The notes below the pieces were generated by a model. The model was not told the origin of the DNA and made no database searches. It saw only the letters and a list, made by a program, of their open reading frames with translations. A DNA stretch of 54,618 nt, from NCBI GenBank assembly GCA_964494325.1, contig CAZBTJ010000021.1, positions 1 to 54,618 on the forward strand. Direction: 5' to 3'. Made by a program: the position numbers and the translations under genes. The stretch is from JAIPFM01 sp964494325 (GTDB lineage Bacteria; Planctomycetota; Phycisphaerae; Sedimentisphaerales; Anaerobacaceae). Below are positions 7,816 to 17,800 of the stretch, one piece after another. How positions within the stretch are numbered: position 1 is the stretch's first letter; each line of letters begins with the position of its first letter.

Positions 7816-9804
7816 ATGAGTAAAAATACAAGCAATCCAAAAAACGTAAAACGTCGTCCCCCAAAACCTGGCAAAAAGCCACCTATGCCTCCCCAGAAGG
7901 GCAAGCCCATTAATTACCTGGTGATCGTCCTCTTGATCATTGCGGCCATGACTTTCATTTCGCAGGGCTTTACAGCCAAGACGATTGAGTTCAGTAAGTT
8001 CCTGGATCATGTGGACGCTAATGAAATCGAGAGCGTGGTAATCGGCAGCTATGAGATCAAGGCCGAGTTTAATGACGCCTCGATACAGGACCCCAAAGAA
8101 AAAGAATTCCGCGTGGACTACCAGCCGAACACGGACGACACAGCCCTGACTGACAAGCTCACGAAGCATAATGTCACCTGGAAATACGAAGAGCACCAGG
8201 TCCTGCTTGAGTTCTTTATGAGTTTTATCTTCCCAATTCTGTTGATTGTGGGCCTGTTCTACTTCTTGTTTGCACGAAAAATGGGTGGTGGTGCTGGCGG
8301 TATGCTCATGTCCTTTGGTCGGAGCCGCCATCGCCTGCAAGGCAAAGACCATGTCAAGGTCACCTTTAATGATGTGGCAGGTATCGAAGAAGCCAAGGAG
8401 GAAATCGCTGAAATCATCGAATTCCTCAAGAATCCCAAAAAATTTCAACGCTTAGGCGGACGTATTCCCCGAGGCGTCCTACTCGTCGGGCCTCCGGGCT
8501 GCGGAAAGACACTGCTGGCAAAAGCGATAGCGGGAGAAGCTAACGTGCCGTTTTTCAGTATTTCCGGAAGCGACTTTGTCGAAATGTTCGTGGGTGTGGG
8601 CGCCTCGAGAGTGCGTGACCTGTTCAAGTCCGCCAAGGACAACTCTCCTTGCATTATCTTCCTGGATGAAGTCGACGCCATCGGCCGTAAACGAGGTGCC
8701 GGTTTTGCTGGGGGCGGTCATGATGAACGTGAGCAGACTCTTAATGCCATTCTCGTAGAAATGGACGGATTCGACACCAACGACCAGGTGATTGTTGTCG
8801 CCGCCACCAACCGAGGGGACATTCTGGACCACGCACTCACGCGTCCCGGTCGTTTTGACCGACAGGTCATTGTGCCCCTGCCTGATCTCAAGGGCAGAAT
8901 GCAAATCCTCAAGGTACACGCCAAGAAGATCAAGCTGGACCCTGAAGCTAACCTGGAACGTGTGGCCAGAGGCACGCCCATGTTCAGCGGTGCGGATCTG
9001 GAGGCCATCATCAACGAGGCAGCCCTGGCAGCCACCATGTCCAACAAGGACCATGTTGAACTGGAAGACCTCGAGGAAGCACGTGATAAGGTTCGTTGGG
9101 GCCGCGCGAAAAAGAGCCGCATGGTTGACGACCTGGAACGCAAGGTCACAGCCTACCATGAAGCGGGCCACACGATCGTTCAATGCCTGCTGGAAGATGC
9201 TGACCCACTGCACAAGGTCAGTATCATTCCAAGAGGACCTATGGGTGGCGCCACCTTCTCATTGCCCGAGAAGGACCGCACCATGTTCACTCGAAAATAC
9301 TGTCTGGCCTTAATGCAGGTCTGCTTTGGTGGACGCATTGCAGAGGTTATTTTCTGTGACGATATCTCCAGTGGTGCTCAGGGTGACATTGATCAAGCCA
9401 CCAAGATTGCGCGTCAGATGATCGTGACCTGGGGTATGAGCGACAACATGGGCCCCATTAGCTATGGCTCAGATCAAGGCATGAACGACCAATCGTACTT
9501 CCTTCCCTCGCAACGGGAATACTCAGAGCAAACCGCCCAGGACATTGACAGAGAAATCAAGCGTCTGGTGGATGACTCCTACAAGAAAGCCCAGGCCCTA
9601 ATCGAAGCCAACAAGGGCAAGCTTGAGAATGTGGCTCAGGCCCTTCTCAAATACGAAACCCTGGACGCCAGCGAAGTCAATCTTATTCTGGACGGCGAAA
9701 CATTGGACAAGCCAACGGTCAGTGAATTACTGGCCCAGGAACAGGCCAAAACACCGCCACCGCCGCCACCAGCTTCCGAACAAATGCCTGGTGATCAAGC
9801 GTAG
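7816..9804 (+). CDS. ftsH: ATP-dependent zinc metalloprotease FtsH
   Basis: Membrane-anchored AAA+ protease of 662 residues. A Pro/Lys-rich cytoplasmic N-terminus is followed by two transmembrane helices (about 33-50 and 133-152) around a periplasmic domain. The AAA module has Walker A GPPGCGKT (225-232, with Cys where Thr is usual), Walker B IIFLDEVDAIG (280-290), and the second region of homology RPGRFDRQ (343-350). The zinc site HEAGH is at 448-452. The C-terminus ends in a proline-rich tail (TPPPPPPASEQ). It degrades misfolded membrane proteins and short-lived regulators. It lies downstream of the two outer-membrane lipoproteins and upstream of the DsbD-like gene. Confidence 0.97.
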   Translation: MSKNTSNPKNVKRRPPKPGKKPPMPPQKGKPINYLVIVLLIIAAMTFISQGFTAKTIEFSKFLDHVDANEIESVVIGSYEIKAEFNDASIQDPKEKEFRVDYQPNTDDTALTDKLTKHNVTWKYEEHQVLLEFFMSFIFPILLIVGLFYFLFARKMGGGAGGMLMSFGRSRHRLQGKDHVKVTFNDVAGIEEAKEEIAEIIEFLKNPKKFQRLGGRIPRGVLLVGPPGCGKTLLAKAIAGEANVPFFSISGSDFVEMFVGVGASRVRDLFKSAKDNSPCIIFLDEVDAIGRKRGAGFAGGGHDEREQTLNAILVEMDGFDTNDQVIVVAATNRGDILDHALTRPGRFDRQVIVPLPDLKGRMQILKVHAKKIKLDPEANLERVARGTPMFSGADLEAIINEAALAATMSNKDHVELEDLEEARDKVRWGRAKKSRMVDDLERKVTAYHEAGHTIVQCLLEDADPLHKVSIIPRGPMGGATFSLPEKDRTMFTRKYCLALMQVCFGGRIAEVIFCDDISSGAQGDIDQATKIARQMIVTWGMSDNMGPISYGSDQGMNDQSYFLPSQREYSEQTAQDIDREIKRLVDDSYKKAQALIEANKGKLENVAQALLKYETLDASEVNLILDGETLDKPTVSELLAQEQAKTPPPPPPASEQMPGDQA

Positions 9805-9857
9805 TAATCCTTGCTATCATTAGGATAAAGAAACTTAAAACCGATTCGGAGGTTGCC

Positions 9858-11651
9858 ATGAAACGTGGAATAACAGGGTTTGTATGCGCTATTTGCCTGT
9901 GGATGACCTGGTCAGCAGGAGCACAATTCCCAATGCCTGAAGGCTATACCCAGTTAGCCATATCAGGTGATGAATTCTCAGCAGCCACACTGGTGCCAGC
10001 ACGCTATCAAGACCAGGATGGAGTAGGCCTTCTTTTTGAAGGGTCCGACGACCTGCATTACTATGCTGATGCAAAATCAGCCCCGGCCAAAGGCATGGAA
10101 CTCACAGTCACGGTCCAGGCAGAGGGACTCGCCTTTGGCAATCCCATACTGCCACCGTCAAGCGAATTCCATGATCCCTTTATGGAAGAAACGATCAATG
10201 TGTTTGTGGGGCAGTTTCAGATATTTATCCCCTTGAGCACGCTGCCGAAGCCCAGCCAAACCTACTCAGTCAAGGTGACCATCGACGCCCTCACCTGCAC
10301 GAGTTCCGAATGCCTGCCGCCATTTACAGAGACACTGGAATTGGCACTAACGCCAGCCACTTCCAACTGGCACGTAATCGAAGCACAGACTCCCGGGCCA
10401 GACCATACCGCCGAAGCCGAAGCCGAAGCCTCTGCTCCGCCGATCATCTGGGGCAATGTGCTTCGTTATCTTTTTCTGGCCCTTTTCGCAGGCGTGCTGA
10501 TAAATGCCATGCCCTGCGTATTGCCTGTGATTCCCATTATTATTATGCGTCTGGTGGAACAGTCCAAACAATCCAGATCACAACGTCTTTTTGCCGGCAT
10601 CAGCTTCTGCCTCGGCATTATTCTGTTTTTTGCAGGCTTTGCTGCCATTGCTGCCATCATCAATATCACGACAGGAGCAGCCCTCAATCTCAATAGCCTG
10701 TTTCGCGATCCCAACATGGCGATTGGGCTGTTTCTCTTGATCGTCCTATTCGCACTGATCATGATGGATTTTCTGCCTCTGCTGTTGCCCTCTGCTGTCT
10801 CAGGCCATCAATCAAAAGGCTCGGGTGTAGGAGCCGCCCTGGGCACGGGATTTTTTGCCGCCATCCTAAGTATCCCATGCACTGGCGCCCTACTGGGCTC
10901 TGTGCTGGTCTGGGCACAGACGCAACCCATCTGGATCAGCAGCCTCTGTATACTTCTCATGGGCGTGGGCATGGCGCTGCCCTATGCCCTCATCGTTTCC
11001 AATCCTGCCTTGCTTAGCCGGTTGCCCAAGCCCGGGGCCTGGATGGAGCACTTCAAGAAAACCTGCGGCTTTTTGCTGTTGTTCATCGCAGTTAAGCTCT
11101 CCCTGGCTGCCCTGCCCAAGGACCGGCTGATCAATGTGTTGCTCTATGGCGTGGTATTTAGTTTCTGTGTGTGGGTTTCAGGTACGTGGGTCAATTTTTC
11201 CACACCCGCCCGCAAAAAGCGACTCGTACGACTCGGCATGCTAGCCCTGGCTGTGAGCGCTGGATTCTGGCTATTGCCTTCACACGTGGTTTTGGTGCCC
11301 TGGCAACCATACGACGCCGTTACCATTAAGGAAGCCACAGACGCTGATCATCCCGTGCTCATCAAATTTACCGCCGACTGGTGTACCAACTGCAAGGTTG
11401 TGGATCACAGAGTCTTTCAATCCAAAGAGGTCGCCAAATTACTGGAGGCCAAGGGTATTCTTGCTGTCAAAGGAGATACCACCACCAAAGACTTGCCTGC
11501 CACCCTCGATCTGAGTGCCCTGTATGGGGAAGCAGGTAATGTCCCTGTCACCATACTTCTGGTACCGGGGCAAGACCCTGTCAAATTAAGGGGTATCTTC
11601 AAGAAAGAAACATTAATCAACGCCCTGGCAGACTTGCCAGCAGCCAATTGA
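9858..11651 (+). CDS. DsbD-like thiol:disulfide interchange protein
   Basis: 597 residues in three parts. An exported N-terminal domain follows a signal peptide (MKRGITGFVCAICLWMTWSA) and carries the DsbD-alpha/DsbC-like pattern with a cysteine pair in ALTCTSSECLPP. The middle is a CcdA-type membrane domain of about eight helices, with the reactive cysteines in MPCVLPVIP and IPCTGALLG. The C-terminal thioredoxin domain has the WCTNC active site (Cys509, Cys512). Such proteins carry electrons from cytoplasmic thioredoxin across the inner membrane to periplasmic or cytochrome c maturation partners. GGAGG precedes the ATG. It starts 53 nt after ftsH and may share its transcript. Confidence 0.9.
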   Translation: MKRGITGFVCAICLWMTWSAGAQFPMPEGYTQLAISGDEFSAATLVPARYQDQDGVGLLFEGSDDLHYYADAKSAPAKGMELTVTVQAEGLAFGNPILPPSSEFHDPFMEETINVFVGQFQIFIPLSTLPKPSQTYSVKVTIDALTCTSSECLPPFTETLELALTPATSNWHVIEAQTPGPDHTAEAEAEASAPPIIWGNVLRYLFLALFAGVLINAMPCVLPVIPIIIMRLVEQSKQSRSQRLFAGISFCLGIILFFAGFAAIAAIINITTGAALNLNSLFRDPNMAIGLFLLIVLFALIMMDFLPLLLPSAVSGHQSKGSGVGAALGTGFFAAILSIPCTGALLGSVLVWAQTQPIWISSLCILLMGVGMALPYALIVSNPALLSRLPKPGAWMEHFKKTCGFLLLFIAVKLSLAALPKDRLINVLLYGVVFSFCVWVSGTWVNFSTPARKKRLVRLGMLALAVSAGFWLLPSHVVLVPWQPYDAVTIKEATDADHPVLIKFTADWCTNCKVVDHRVFQSKEVAKLLEAKGILAVKGDTTTKDLPATLDLSALYGEAGNVPVTILLVPGQDPVKLRGIFKKETLINALADLPAAN

Positions 11652-11700
11652 AAAACAGGGATCCGATAAAGTTAAAATTCAATTTGTCCGATATAGTCGT

Positions 11701-11739
11701 CATGTCCTGTCAGCCGCTACTATCCGGCTGAAACACATG
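11701..11739 (+). other. Stem-loop in the leader of the LOG-family gene
   Basis: An inner stem CAGCCG/CGGCTG (11711-11716 with 11725-11730) sits inside an outer CATGT/ACATG pairing (11701-11705 with 11735-11739). There is no T-run after it, so it is a poor terminator. It may be a leader structure or chance. Confidence 0.3.
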
Positions 11740-11766
11740 TCACCTTATAAATGAGGATAAGAGCCA

Positions 11767-12468
11767 ATGTTTACAACAGATAACAAACCCGTAAAAGACC
11801 TATGGCGACTCTTTCGGATCATGGCGGAATTTACTGAAGGCTTTGAAGCGCTCGCCGAAGTGGGTCCCGCAGTCTCCATCTTTGGATCTGCGCGTACACC
11901 GGCCGATGATCCCTACTTCAAACTCGCTGAAACCACGGGCAAGAAATTTGGTGAAGACGGCTTTGCCGTGATCACCGGTGGCGGCGGCGGTATCATGGAA
12001 GCTGCCAACAAAGGAGCCGACCAGTCAGGCGCCAAGAGTATCGGCCTCAATATTGATCTGCCCATGGAGCAAACGCCCAATCCGTACCAAAACATGTCGT
12101 TGGAATTCAGGTATTTTTTCTGTAGGAAAGTCATGTTCCTAAAATATGCCAGCGGGTTTGTGGTCTTTCCCGGCGGCTTTGGCACCCTGGATGAGCTTTT
12201 TGAATCTTTGGTCCTCATCCAGACGCTCAAGCAGGCCTTCTTTCCTGTCATCCTGATGGGCAGTGATTTCTGGACGGGACTGATTGACTGGGTCAAAGAT
12301 CAAATGCTTAAGAAGCACCAATACATCTCTCCCGAAGATCTCGACGTGTTTCAGATCCTCGACGACCCGGATCAAGCCGTCAAGGTCATCAAGGAATTCC
12401 AGCAAGACCAGGCCAAACAGACTGGCCTGACCATGCCAGACGGCATGCGGGGTTTGCTTGGGCGATAA
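11767..12468 (+). CDS. LOG-family nucleoside-phosphate phosphoribohydrolase
   Basis: 233 residues of the LOG (TIGR00730-like, formerly 'lysine decarboxylase') family. Members with known activity hydrolyse nucleoside 5'-monophosphates to base and ribose 5-phosphate, as in cytokinin activation. The Rossmann-like fold is visible as SIFGSARTPADDP, then VITGGGGGIMEAANKGA, and the signature PGGFGTLDELFE near residues 137-148, with the catalytic Arg/Glu region just before it (EFRYFFCRKVMFL). The bacterial substrate is not known from sequence. It converges with hisA. The 70-nt spacer between them is purine-rich (AAGGTAAAAAGGTAAG) without a clear hairpin. Confidence 0.88.
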   Translation: MFTTDNKPVKDLWRLFRIMAEFTEGFEALAEVGPAVSIFGSARTPADDPYFKLAETTGKKFGEDGFAVITGGGGGIMEAANKGADQSGAKSIGLNIDLPMEQTPNPYQNMSLEFRYFFCRKVMFLKYASGFVVFPGGFGTLDELFESLVLIQTLKQAFFPVILMGSDFWTGLIDWVKDQMLKKHQYISPEDLDVFQILDDPDQAVKVIKEFQQDQAKQTGLTMPDGMRGLLGR

Positions 12469-12540
12469 GGGGAAGGAAAGAAGCCCGGAAGGTAAAAAGG
12501 TAAGTAGGGTAAGAACGCTGTATTCGCCCCCCTCTATGTC

Positions 12541-13263
12541 CTATTGCTTTCCCGCCAACTTGATGGCTTCCTTAAGATCCAGGGTTCCTTCATAGAGACT
12601 TCGCCCGGCAATGACACCATGGATGCTGGGGACCTTGAGCAGGTCCTGGATGTCTTCGATTTTTGAGACGCCGCCAGATGCGATCACCGGAATGTTGACG
12701 GATTCGGCCAGAGATTGGGTACGTTCGATGTTGGGGCCGCAGAGCATGCCGTCTTTACTAATGTCTGTGTAGATGATGGCTGCCAAAGGTAATTCTGCGG
12801 CTTGCTTGGCAAAGTCAAGTATCGTGAGCTGACTGTCCTCCAGCCACCCGTGCGTGGACACGTTGGAACCTCTTGCATCCAGCCCCAGAACAATCTTTCC
12901 CTTGAAAGTCCGGGCCATCTTGCAGAACCAGTCATAGTCGCTGACCGCTTTGGTCCCAATGATCACGCGTGCCACGCCAATATCCAACAGCGTCTTGATG
13001 GCCTCTTCATCCCGAAGCCCACCCCCCACTTCCACGTGGAGGCTCGTTTGTTTGACAATGGCTTCGATGCTTGAGGTGTTGACTGGCTTGCCCTCTTTGG
13101 CGCCATCAAGGTCCACCACATGGAGCCAGATGGCCCCGTCTGCCTGAAATTCTGCGGCCTGTGCAGCAGGATTATCTTTGTAGGTAATTTGACTGTCATA
13201 TTGCCCTTGAATCAGGCGAACGCACTTGCCATCTCTCAAATCAATGGCTGGTAGAATGATCAT
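12541..13263 (-). CDS. hisA: HisA, ProFAR isomerase of histidine biosynthesis
   Basis: 240 residues, the usual size for HisA. This (beta-alpha)8 barrel isomerises the ProFAR aminoaldose to the aminoketose PRFAR, the fourth step of histidine synthesis. The first catalytic aspartate lies in LPAIDLRDGKCVRL and the second in YTDISKDGM. Phosphate-binding loops are VEVGGGLRD and ASGGVSKIED. I chose the ATG at 13263 (MIILPAID) because GAAGGA lies 7 nt upstream and HisA begins there; an in-frame start at 13305 would add 14 unconserved residues. No other histidine-biosynthesis gene is in the window, so the pathway is dispersed. Confidence 0.94.
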   Translation of the reverse strand: MIILPAIDLRDGKCVRLIQGQYDSQITYKDNPAAQAAEFQADGAIWLHVVDLDGAKEGKPVNTSSIEAIVKQTSLHVEVGGGLRDEEAIKTLLDIGVARVIIGTKAVSDYDWFCKMARTFKGKIVLGLDARGSNVSTHGWLEDSQLTILDFAKQAAELPLAAIIYTDISKDGMLCGPNIERTQSLAESVNIPVIASGGVSKIEDIQDLLKVPSIHGVIAGRSLYEGTLDLKEAIKLAGKQ

Positions 13264-13493
13264 CTTTATTTCCTTCGTATTGTTGTCTTCGGGAATACCC
13301 GACAATTTTAGCCGACAGGATTGTAGAAAAATGCCCAGGCAGTTGCAACCATTTTACAGAATGAGCCCCAAAACAACATATGACCGTGAATCCTCACAGG
13401 TCCGCGTTTTACAAACTTGCAGTTTTGAAACTCTTGCATTATTCTGTATTTGTCATTTTAACATCAACTGGTTTATTGAAGGGAGTATACACG

Positions 13494-14843
13494 ATGGCAG
13501 AGACCCAAAGTAGGCAATTCAGCAGACGTCAATTTCTTGCAACCAGCGCGGCTGTATCGGCCTTTTCAATTGTCCCCTCTCATGTCCTTGCTCAGTCCGG
13601 CACCACGCCACCCAGCGAAAAACTCAATTTGGCAGGCGTTGGTATCGGAGGCAAGGGATACTCTGATCTCACCTCCGTGGAAGCCGATGCCAATATTGTG
13701 GCGTTGTGTGACGTGGACTGGTCCGCAGGACGACGGGCCTTTAACCGTTATCCCAACGCCAAACGATTCAAAGACTTCCGAGTCATGCTCGATGAGATGC
13801 CAGAGATTGACGGCGTGATTGTGGCCACACCGGATCATACGCATGCGGTAATTTCCATGGCCGCGATTAAACGCGGCAAGCATGTGTACACACAAAAACC
13901 CCTGACCCATACTGTATACGAAGCCCGTGCCTTGGCCAAAGCCGCACGCAAGTACAAGGTGGCCACTCAAATGGGCAATCATGGCCAGGCTGGCGAAAGC
14001 CCCAGACGTCTGCGTGAAAAAATATGGGACGGCGCAATCGGACCCGTGCGGGAAGTCCACGTGTGGACGGATCGTCCCAACAAAGGTCTCACAGGTATGT
14101 ACTGGCCGCAGGGTGTGGGTCGCCCAAAAGACACACCGCCTGTCCCTGAAAATTTGGATTGGGATCTCTTTCTGGGACCAGCCCCTGTGCGGCCTTATCA
14201 CCCGGCGTATCACACCTTTAAATGGCGTGGTTGGTGGGACTTTGGCACAGGCGCATTAGGTGACATTGGTTGCCACTCTTTGGACCCAGTATTCCGCGAT
14301 CTGAAACTGGGGCATCCCCTGACGGTGCAGGGTGTCTCCACGCTCATCAACACAGAGACCTACCCCTCCGGCTCCCTGGTAACGTACGAATTCCCCGCAC
14401 GTGGCAACATGCCACCTGTCACATTAAAATGGTATGATGGCGGATTGCGACCGCCACGCCCTGTAGAATTAAAAGACGGCTATCCCATGGGCGAGGGCGG
14501 CACATTGTACGTGGGTGACAAAGGCAAGATTTTGAATTCCAGAATTATCACAGACTCCCTCAAGGGCTACAAAGCTCCGGATAAATATATCGCCGAGTCG
14601 CCTGGCCACTACAAAGAATGGCTGTTGGCCTGTAAAGGTGGCGATCCTGCGGGCTCCAATTATGACTGGGCCGGCACACTCACAGAGGTTGTACTGCTGG
14701 GTAATATTGCACTACGCCAAGAACTACGTACCAAACTGAATGGCCATAAACTGCTCTGGGATCCAGACAAGTTTGCATTCAGCAATGTGCCTGAAGCCAA
14801 CAAGTTCCTGCACACTGAATATCGCGAAGGTTGGACCCTGTAA
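13494..14843 (+). CDS. TAT-exported Gfo/Idh/MocA-family oxidoreductase
   Basis: 449 residues. The N-terminus has a twin-arginine signal (SRRQFLATSAAVSAF, with the cleavage region SHVLA), so the folded enzyme is exported with its cofactor. A Rossmann NAD(P) site (AGVGIGGKG) is followed by VATPDHTHA and the lysine motif YTQKPLTHT, where the usual EKP reads QKP. The C-terminal half has the planctomycete-type GGW-like signature RGWWDFGTGALGDIGCHSLD. Substrates of this branch are usually sugars or cyclitols, but the exact one is unknown. I chose the ATG at 13494 for its GGGAG site and the position of the TAT signal. It stands alone, divergent from hisA. Confidence 0.9.
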   Translation: MAETQSRQFSRRQFLATSAAVSAFSIVPSHVLAQSGTTPPSEKLNLAGVGIGGKGYSDLTSVEADANIVALCDVDWSAGRRAFNRYPNAKRFKDFRVMLDEMPEIDGVIVATPDHTHAVISMAAIKRGKHVYTQKPLTHTVYEARALAKAARKYKVATQMGNHGQAGESPRRLREKIWDGAIGPVREVHVWTDRPNKGLTGMYWPQGVGRPKDTPPVPENLDWDLFLGPAPVRPYHPAYHTFKWRGWWDFGTGALGDIGCHSLDPVFRDLKLGHPLTVQGVSTLINTETYPSGSLVTYEFPARGNMPPVTLKWYDGGLRPPRPVELKDGYPMGEGGTLYVGDKGKILNSRIITDSLKGYKAPDKYIAESPGHYKEWLLACKGGDPAGSNYDWAGTLTEVVLLGNIALRQELRTKLNGHKLLWDPDKFAFSNVPEANKFLHTEYREGWTL

Positions 14844-14856
14844 ATACAGACGTAAT

Positions 14857-14892
14857 GGTTCACGGTTAATGGGTTCACAGTTCACGGTTGGT
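14857..14892. repeat. Degenerate heptamer array (GGTTCAC)
   Basis: Units GGTTCAC, GGTTAAT, GGTTCAC, AGTTCAC, GGTTGGT, with one extra base at 14871. It lies between two convergent genes. CAGTTCAC here is complementary to GTGAACTG near 14915, so it could also form part of a weak bidirectional stem. Confidence 0.6.
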
Positions 14893-14903
14893 GGCATTTG
14901 CAA

Positions 14904-17567
14904 TCACCTGTGGGCTGTGAACTGTTTTTCTGCGCGATGGTACAGATAAGAGGCTGCAATGATGAGCAGTCCCAGCACGACGAATGAGATAATTCGGTAG
15001 ACTTCCTCTACTCCGGCCAAGTCCAAAAAGACCAACTTCAAGGCGGTCACACCAAATAAGGCCAACGCACTGAGTCGAGCAAGACGCACCCCTTTGGCAA
15101 AGCCAAAGATCAACAGGCCCGAGGCATACACACCCCAGACCAGAGATATTGCCATGTGAGCCGCCCACCGCGCCTGTTGCGCTGCATGGATGCTCTCGAC
15201 CGTAAACAGGTAGGTCTCCGCATTAAGCCACACGAACAACAGGATCGTGGCGAACAGAAATGTACCAAAGGCCGCTCTGGCCGTCTCCGAAACCTCCATA
15301 TCTTCAAAACACCGCAAAACAAAGCCAAAGACCATGAACAGGGTCACAGTCGCCAGAGCCGTGACAAATCGCACATTCAAATACAGCCATCCTGGATGAT
15401 AGATACGTTCAGCATAACTCCACACCACCAGAACCGATGCCACGCCTGCAAACAACAGTGTCAGGGATCGCAGTATTTTCAAGTTGAAGCGCTGGCCCAA
15501 AACCACGGTACCGATACCGCCCAATACCCAGATCCATGGCAAAGTCCATAATATGACATCATTCAAGTGCTTGGCTTTGAACCAATAGAACAGCTCTCCA
15601 TGACACAAACAAAGGGCCGCCAAAGCACACAACACATACAGCCTTTCTGCCAGAGCTCTAGCCTTCACTCGTCCGTTAAAATCCAGGGACCGACTCAGGG
15701 CACCATACCCAGCCAAGACACCCAAAGCCATCAATGACGCCAGGAAACGACCATTTATCAGTAACAGGGTCACACCACGAGACCCGGAAGAATAAGCCCA
15801 CACGCACAGCAGAGCACTTAGACCCAAGGCCACCATACCTGCCCAGTACCAGATCGGCTTGCGAACAACTGAACAGATCCATCCCAATCCCACTGCCCCT
15901 GCCGTCCAAACCAGCGCAGTCAACCAACATTGCATCGCAGCATATCTCTCAAATGCCAACCATAACCAGAGTTCGCTGTGCACAATAAACAAACCCAAAA
16001 ATGCGACAGCCAATCCCACAATCTGTTTGACCCATCGCTCATCTGCGTCTTTGGCGTACCGGTGCCAGAGGCCAACAGACACGCCCCCGACCAGCACCAC
16101 AAACATGGCTGTACCAAAGCCAGGATTTAAAAAGAGGGTAAAGGCCTGACCGTGCATGGGCCAATGAAGTGTAAACAAACGCATCACAGCCAGACACCAC
16201 GGCACCACACTCCCCACACGCACAGGTTTATACGGATACAGATAGGCCAAAAACAGTAACAGCGGTCCTTCCACTGCCCAGGCAATGGTGACACCCCGCA
16301 GCTCCAAAGCAATGGGAATTGCCACAGTCAGCAGACTCACAAACAGAGCCGCACACCCCAAGGGCGCCTTAACATCCTCTGTTATGCGATGGCGAATGAC
16401 CACCCCCATGGCCAGATAGGTGACACTCATTCCCAGCGTCAAAATACTGAGCAGCACCCGATGGTCTCCGTGCAGGACAATATACAATCCGCCAAACAAC
16501 CCCATGGCATTCGTCACAGCCAGAAAAAAACGTTCACCCGTAACCGGTGTGGCGTGTCTAAGATGATACAAAAATGGCACCACCAGAAAGACCCCATGGA
16601 AACTCACCAGCCACAAAACCGTGGGCACCCAATCCATGCATGCTGCCTGCTCATATTCAAAAAACCACCCCATAAACAAAAGCATTGTTCCAGCAAACGC
16701 CAGCACATCCAATGCACGCCAACGTTTGAACCAAGCCACAGCCAACACGGCCAGGTCAAGCAGCAACACGTAAGAAAACAAGGCATCCCTCGCATTCTCA
16801 CCGCTACGCAACAAAATCGGTGTCAAAAAACCACCTAGAACCGCCAGAAACGCCATGGACATGGCATTGTGCCAAATCGCCTGGCCCATACCCATCACAG
16901 TCACTACCAACATCAGTACAAACACATAACCGTGTGGCAGCAGTTCATAAAACGCATAGGCGCCAAACGCCGCAGTATACAGAATCGCCAGGCCAATCCC
17001 TACCAGCCCTTGACCCAACCACAGCATATTTCGCCGTAATCCAATCTCTCCTGCAGCCAGAACAGCGCACCCTGCCAGTGTACCAAAGCCCACCTTGGTC
17101 CACGCGCCCAGCCATGCCTGATCAAAGGAATACTTGACAAATAAACCAGCCCCTAAAAACAGGATCACCCCACCAATCCACGTGGTCCATTTCAAGCCCA
17201 GTACCAGCTCCAAATGGCTCCACCGATCCTCCTTCAAATCGACAAAGGTGCTGTCAGGGGACTTCAAGTCCACTGGCGTTGGGGGTGCTGAAACCCGAAA
17301 AACTTCGGACTTGGGAACAGACGATGCAACCACAGGCAGAGGGGGGGGAGCCATCTCAACCCCAGTGTCTACTCGAATCGCAGCTTCAGACTCCGACCGT
17401 TTTTCAGGCGGCTTGATCTCCCTGCCTCGAGACTCCAATCGAGACATCCGTTCTCGCAGAGTCTCGTACAATTGCCTGACCTGCCTGATATCACCGGCTA
17501 TAGATTTCATCTGCCTCATTTGAAATACCAGCCAACATGCCAATCCGATCGCTATCCATACCCACAT
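14904..17567 (-). CDS. Large polytopic DUF2339 membrane protein
   Basis: 887 residues. After one N-terminal helix (MWVWIAIGLACWLVFQM) comes a charged, coiled-coil-like cytoplasmic stretch (RQLYETLRERMSRLESR) and a Pro-rich linker. From about residue 150 the typical DUF2339 core begins (WTTWIGGVILFLGAGLFVKY), followed by well over twenty hydrophobic segments to the C-terminus. The family's function is unknown; it occurs in many Gram-negative bacteria and a transport or envelope role is only guessed. The ATG at 17567 is chosen because it begins with the first membrane helix; an earlier in-frame codon at 17621 is possible. No close partner gene. Confidence 0.85.
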   Translation of the reverse strand: MWVWIAIGLACWLVFQMRQMKSIAGDIRQVRQLYETLRERMSRLESRGREIKPPEKRSESEAAIRVDTGVEMAPPPLPVVASSVPKSEVFRVSAPPTPVDLKSPDSTFVDLKEDRWSHLELVLGLKWTTWIGGVILFLGAGLFVKYSFDQAWLGAWTKVGFGTLAGCAVLAAGEIGLRRNMLWLGQGLVGIGLAILYTAAFGAYAFYELLPHGYVFVLMLVVTVMGMGQAIWHNAMSMAFLAVLGGFLTPILLRSGENARDALFSYVLLLDLAVLAVAWFKRWRALDVLAFAGTMLLFMGWFFEYEQAACMDWVPTVLWLVSFHGVFLVVPFLYHLRHATPVTGERFFLAVTNAMGLFGGLYIVLHGDHRVLLSILTLGMSVTYLAMGVVIRHRITEDVKAPLGCAALFVSLLTVAIPIALELRGVTIAWAVEGPLLLFLAYLYPYKPVRVGSVVPWCLAVMRLFTLHWPMHGQAFTLFLNPGFGTAMFVVLVGGVSVGLWHRYAKDADERWVKQIVGLAVAFLGLFIVHSELWLWLAFERYAAMQCWLTALVWTAGAVGLGWICSVVRKPIWYWAGMVALGLSALLCVWAYSSGSRGVTLLLINGRFLASLMALGVLAGYGALSRSLDFNGRVKARALAERLYVLCALAALCLCHGELFYWFKAKHLNDVILWTLPWIWVLGGIGTVVLGQRFNLKILRSLTLLFAGVASVLVVWSYAERIYHPGWLYLNVRFVTALATVTLFMVFGFVLRCFEDMEVSETARAAFGTFLFATILLFVWLNAETYLFTVESIHAAQQARWAAHMAISLVWGVYASGLLIFGFAKGVRLARLSALALFGVTALKLVFLDLAGVEEVYRIISFVVLGLLIIAASYLYHRAEKQFTAHR

Positions 17568-17772
17568 GATAGAGCCCCATTCGATTACACAAAGGAGTTT
17601 GATGGTTTCACAATGATGCAAAGCAAGGATCGTGCCAAATCTGCCAGTTCGGAAAAACGGCTATGACCTGCTGACTATTACCATAAGCCGAAACATTTTT
17701 TTTCACAAGAAACATTTGAGGAAGCAGTTAGAGCCTGAACCCTGTACATGAAATGCATACAGAAAACAGCAT

Positions 17773-17800
17773 TCAGCTCTCAGCCATCAGCCATCAGCTC
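17773..17800. repeat. Heptamer array (TCAGCCA)
   Basis: Four exact-length units: TCAGCTC, TCAGCCA, TCAGCCA, TCAGCTC. Intergenic. Confidence 0.7.

Noticed and set aside
7786..8448. 220-codon minus-strand frame
   Set aside because: Antisense shadow of ftsH, which has full motif support.
13566..14213. 215-codon minus-strand frame
   Set aside because: Antisense to the Gfo/Idh/MocA gene; low-information translation.
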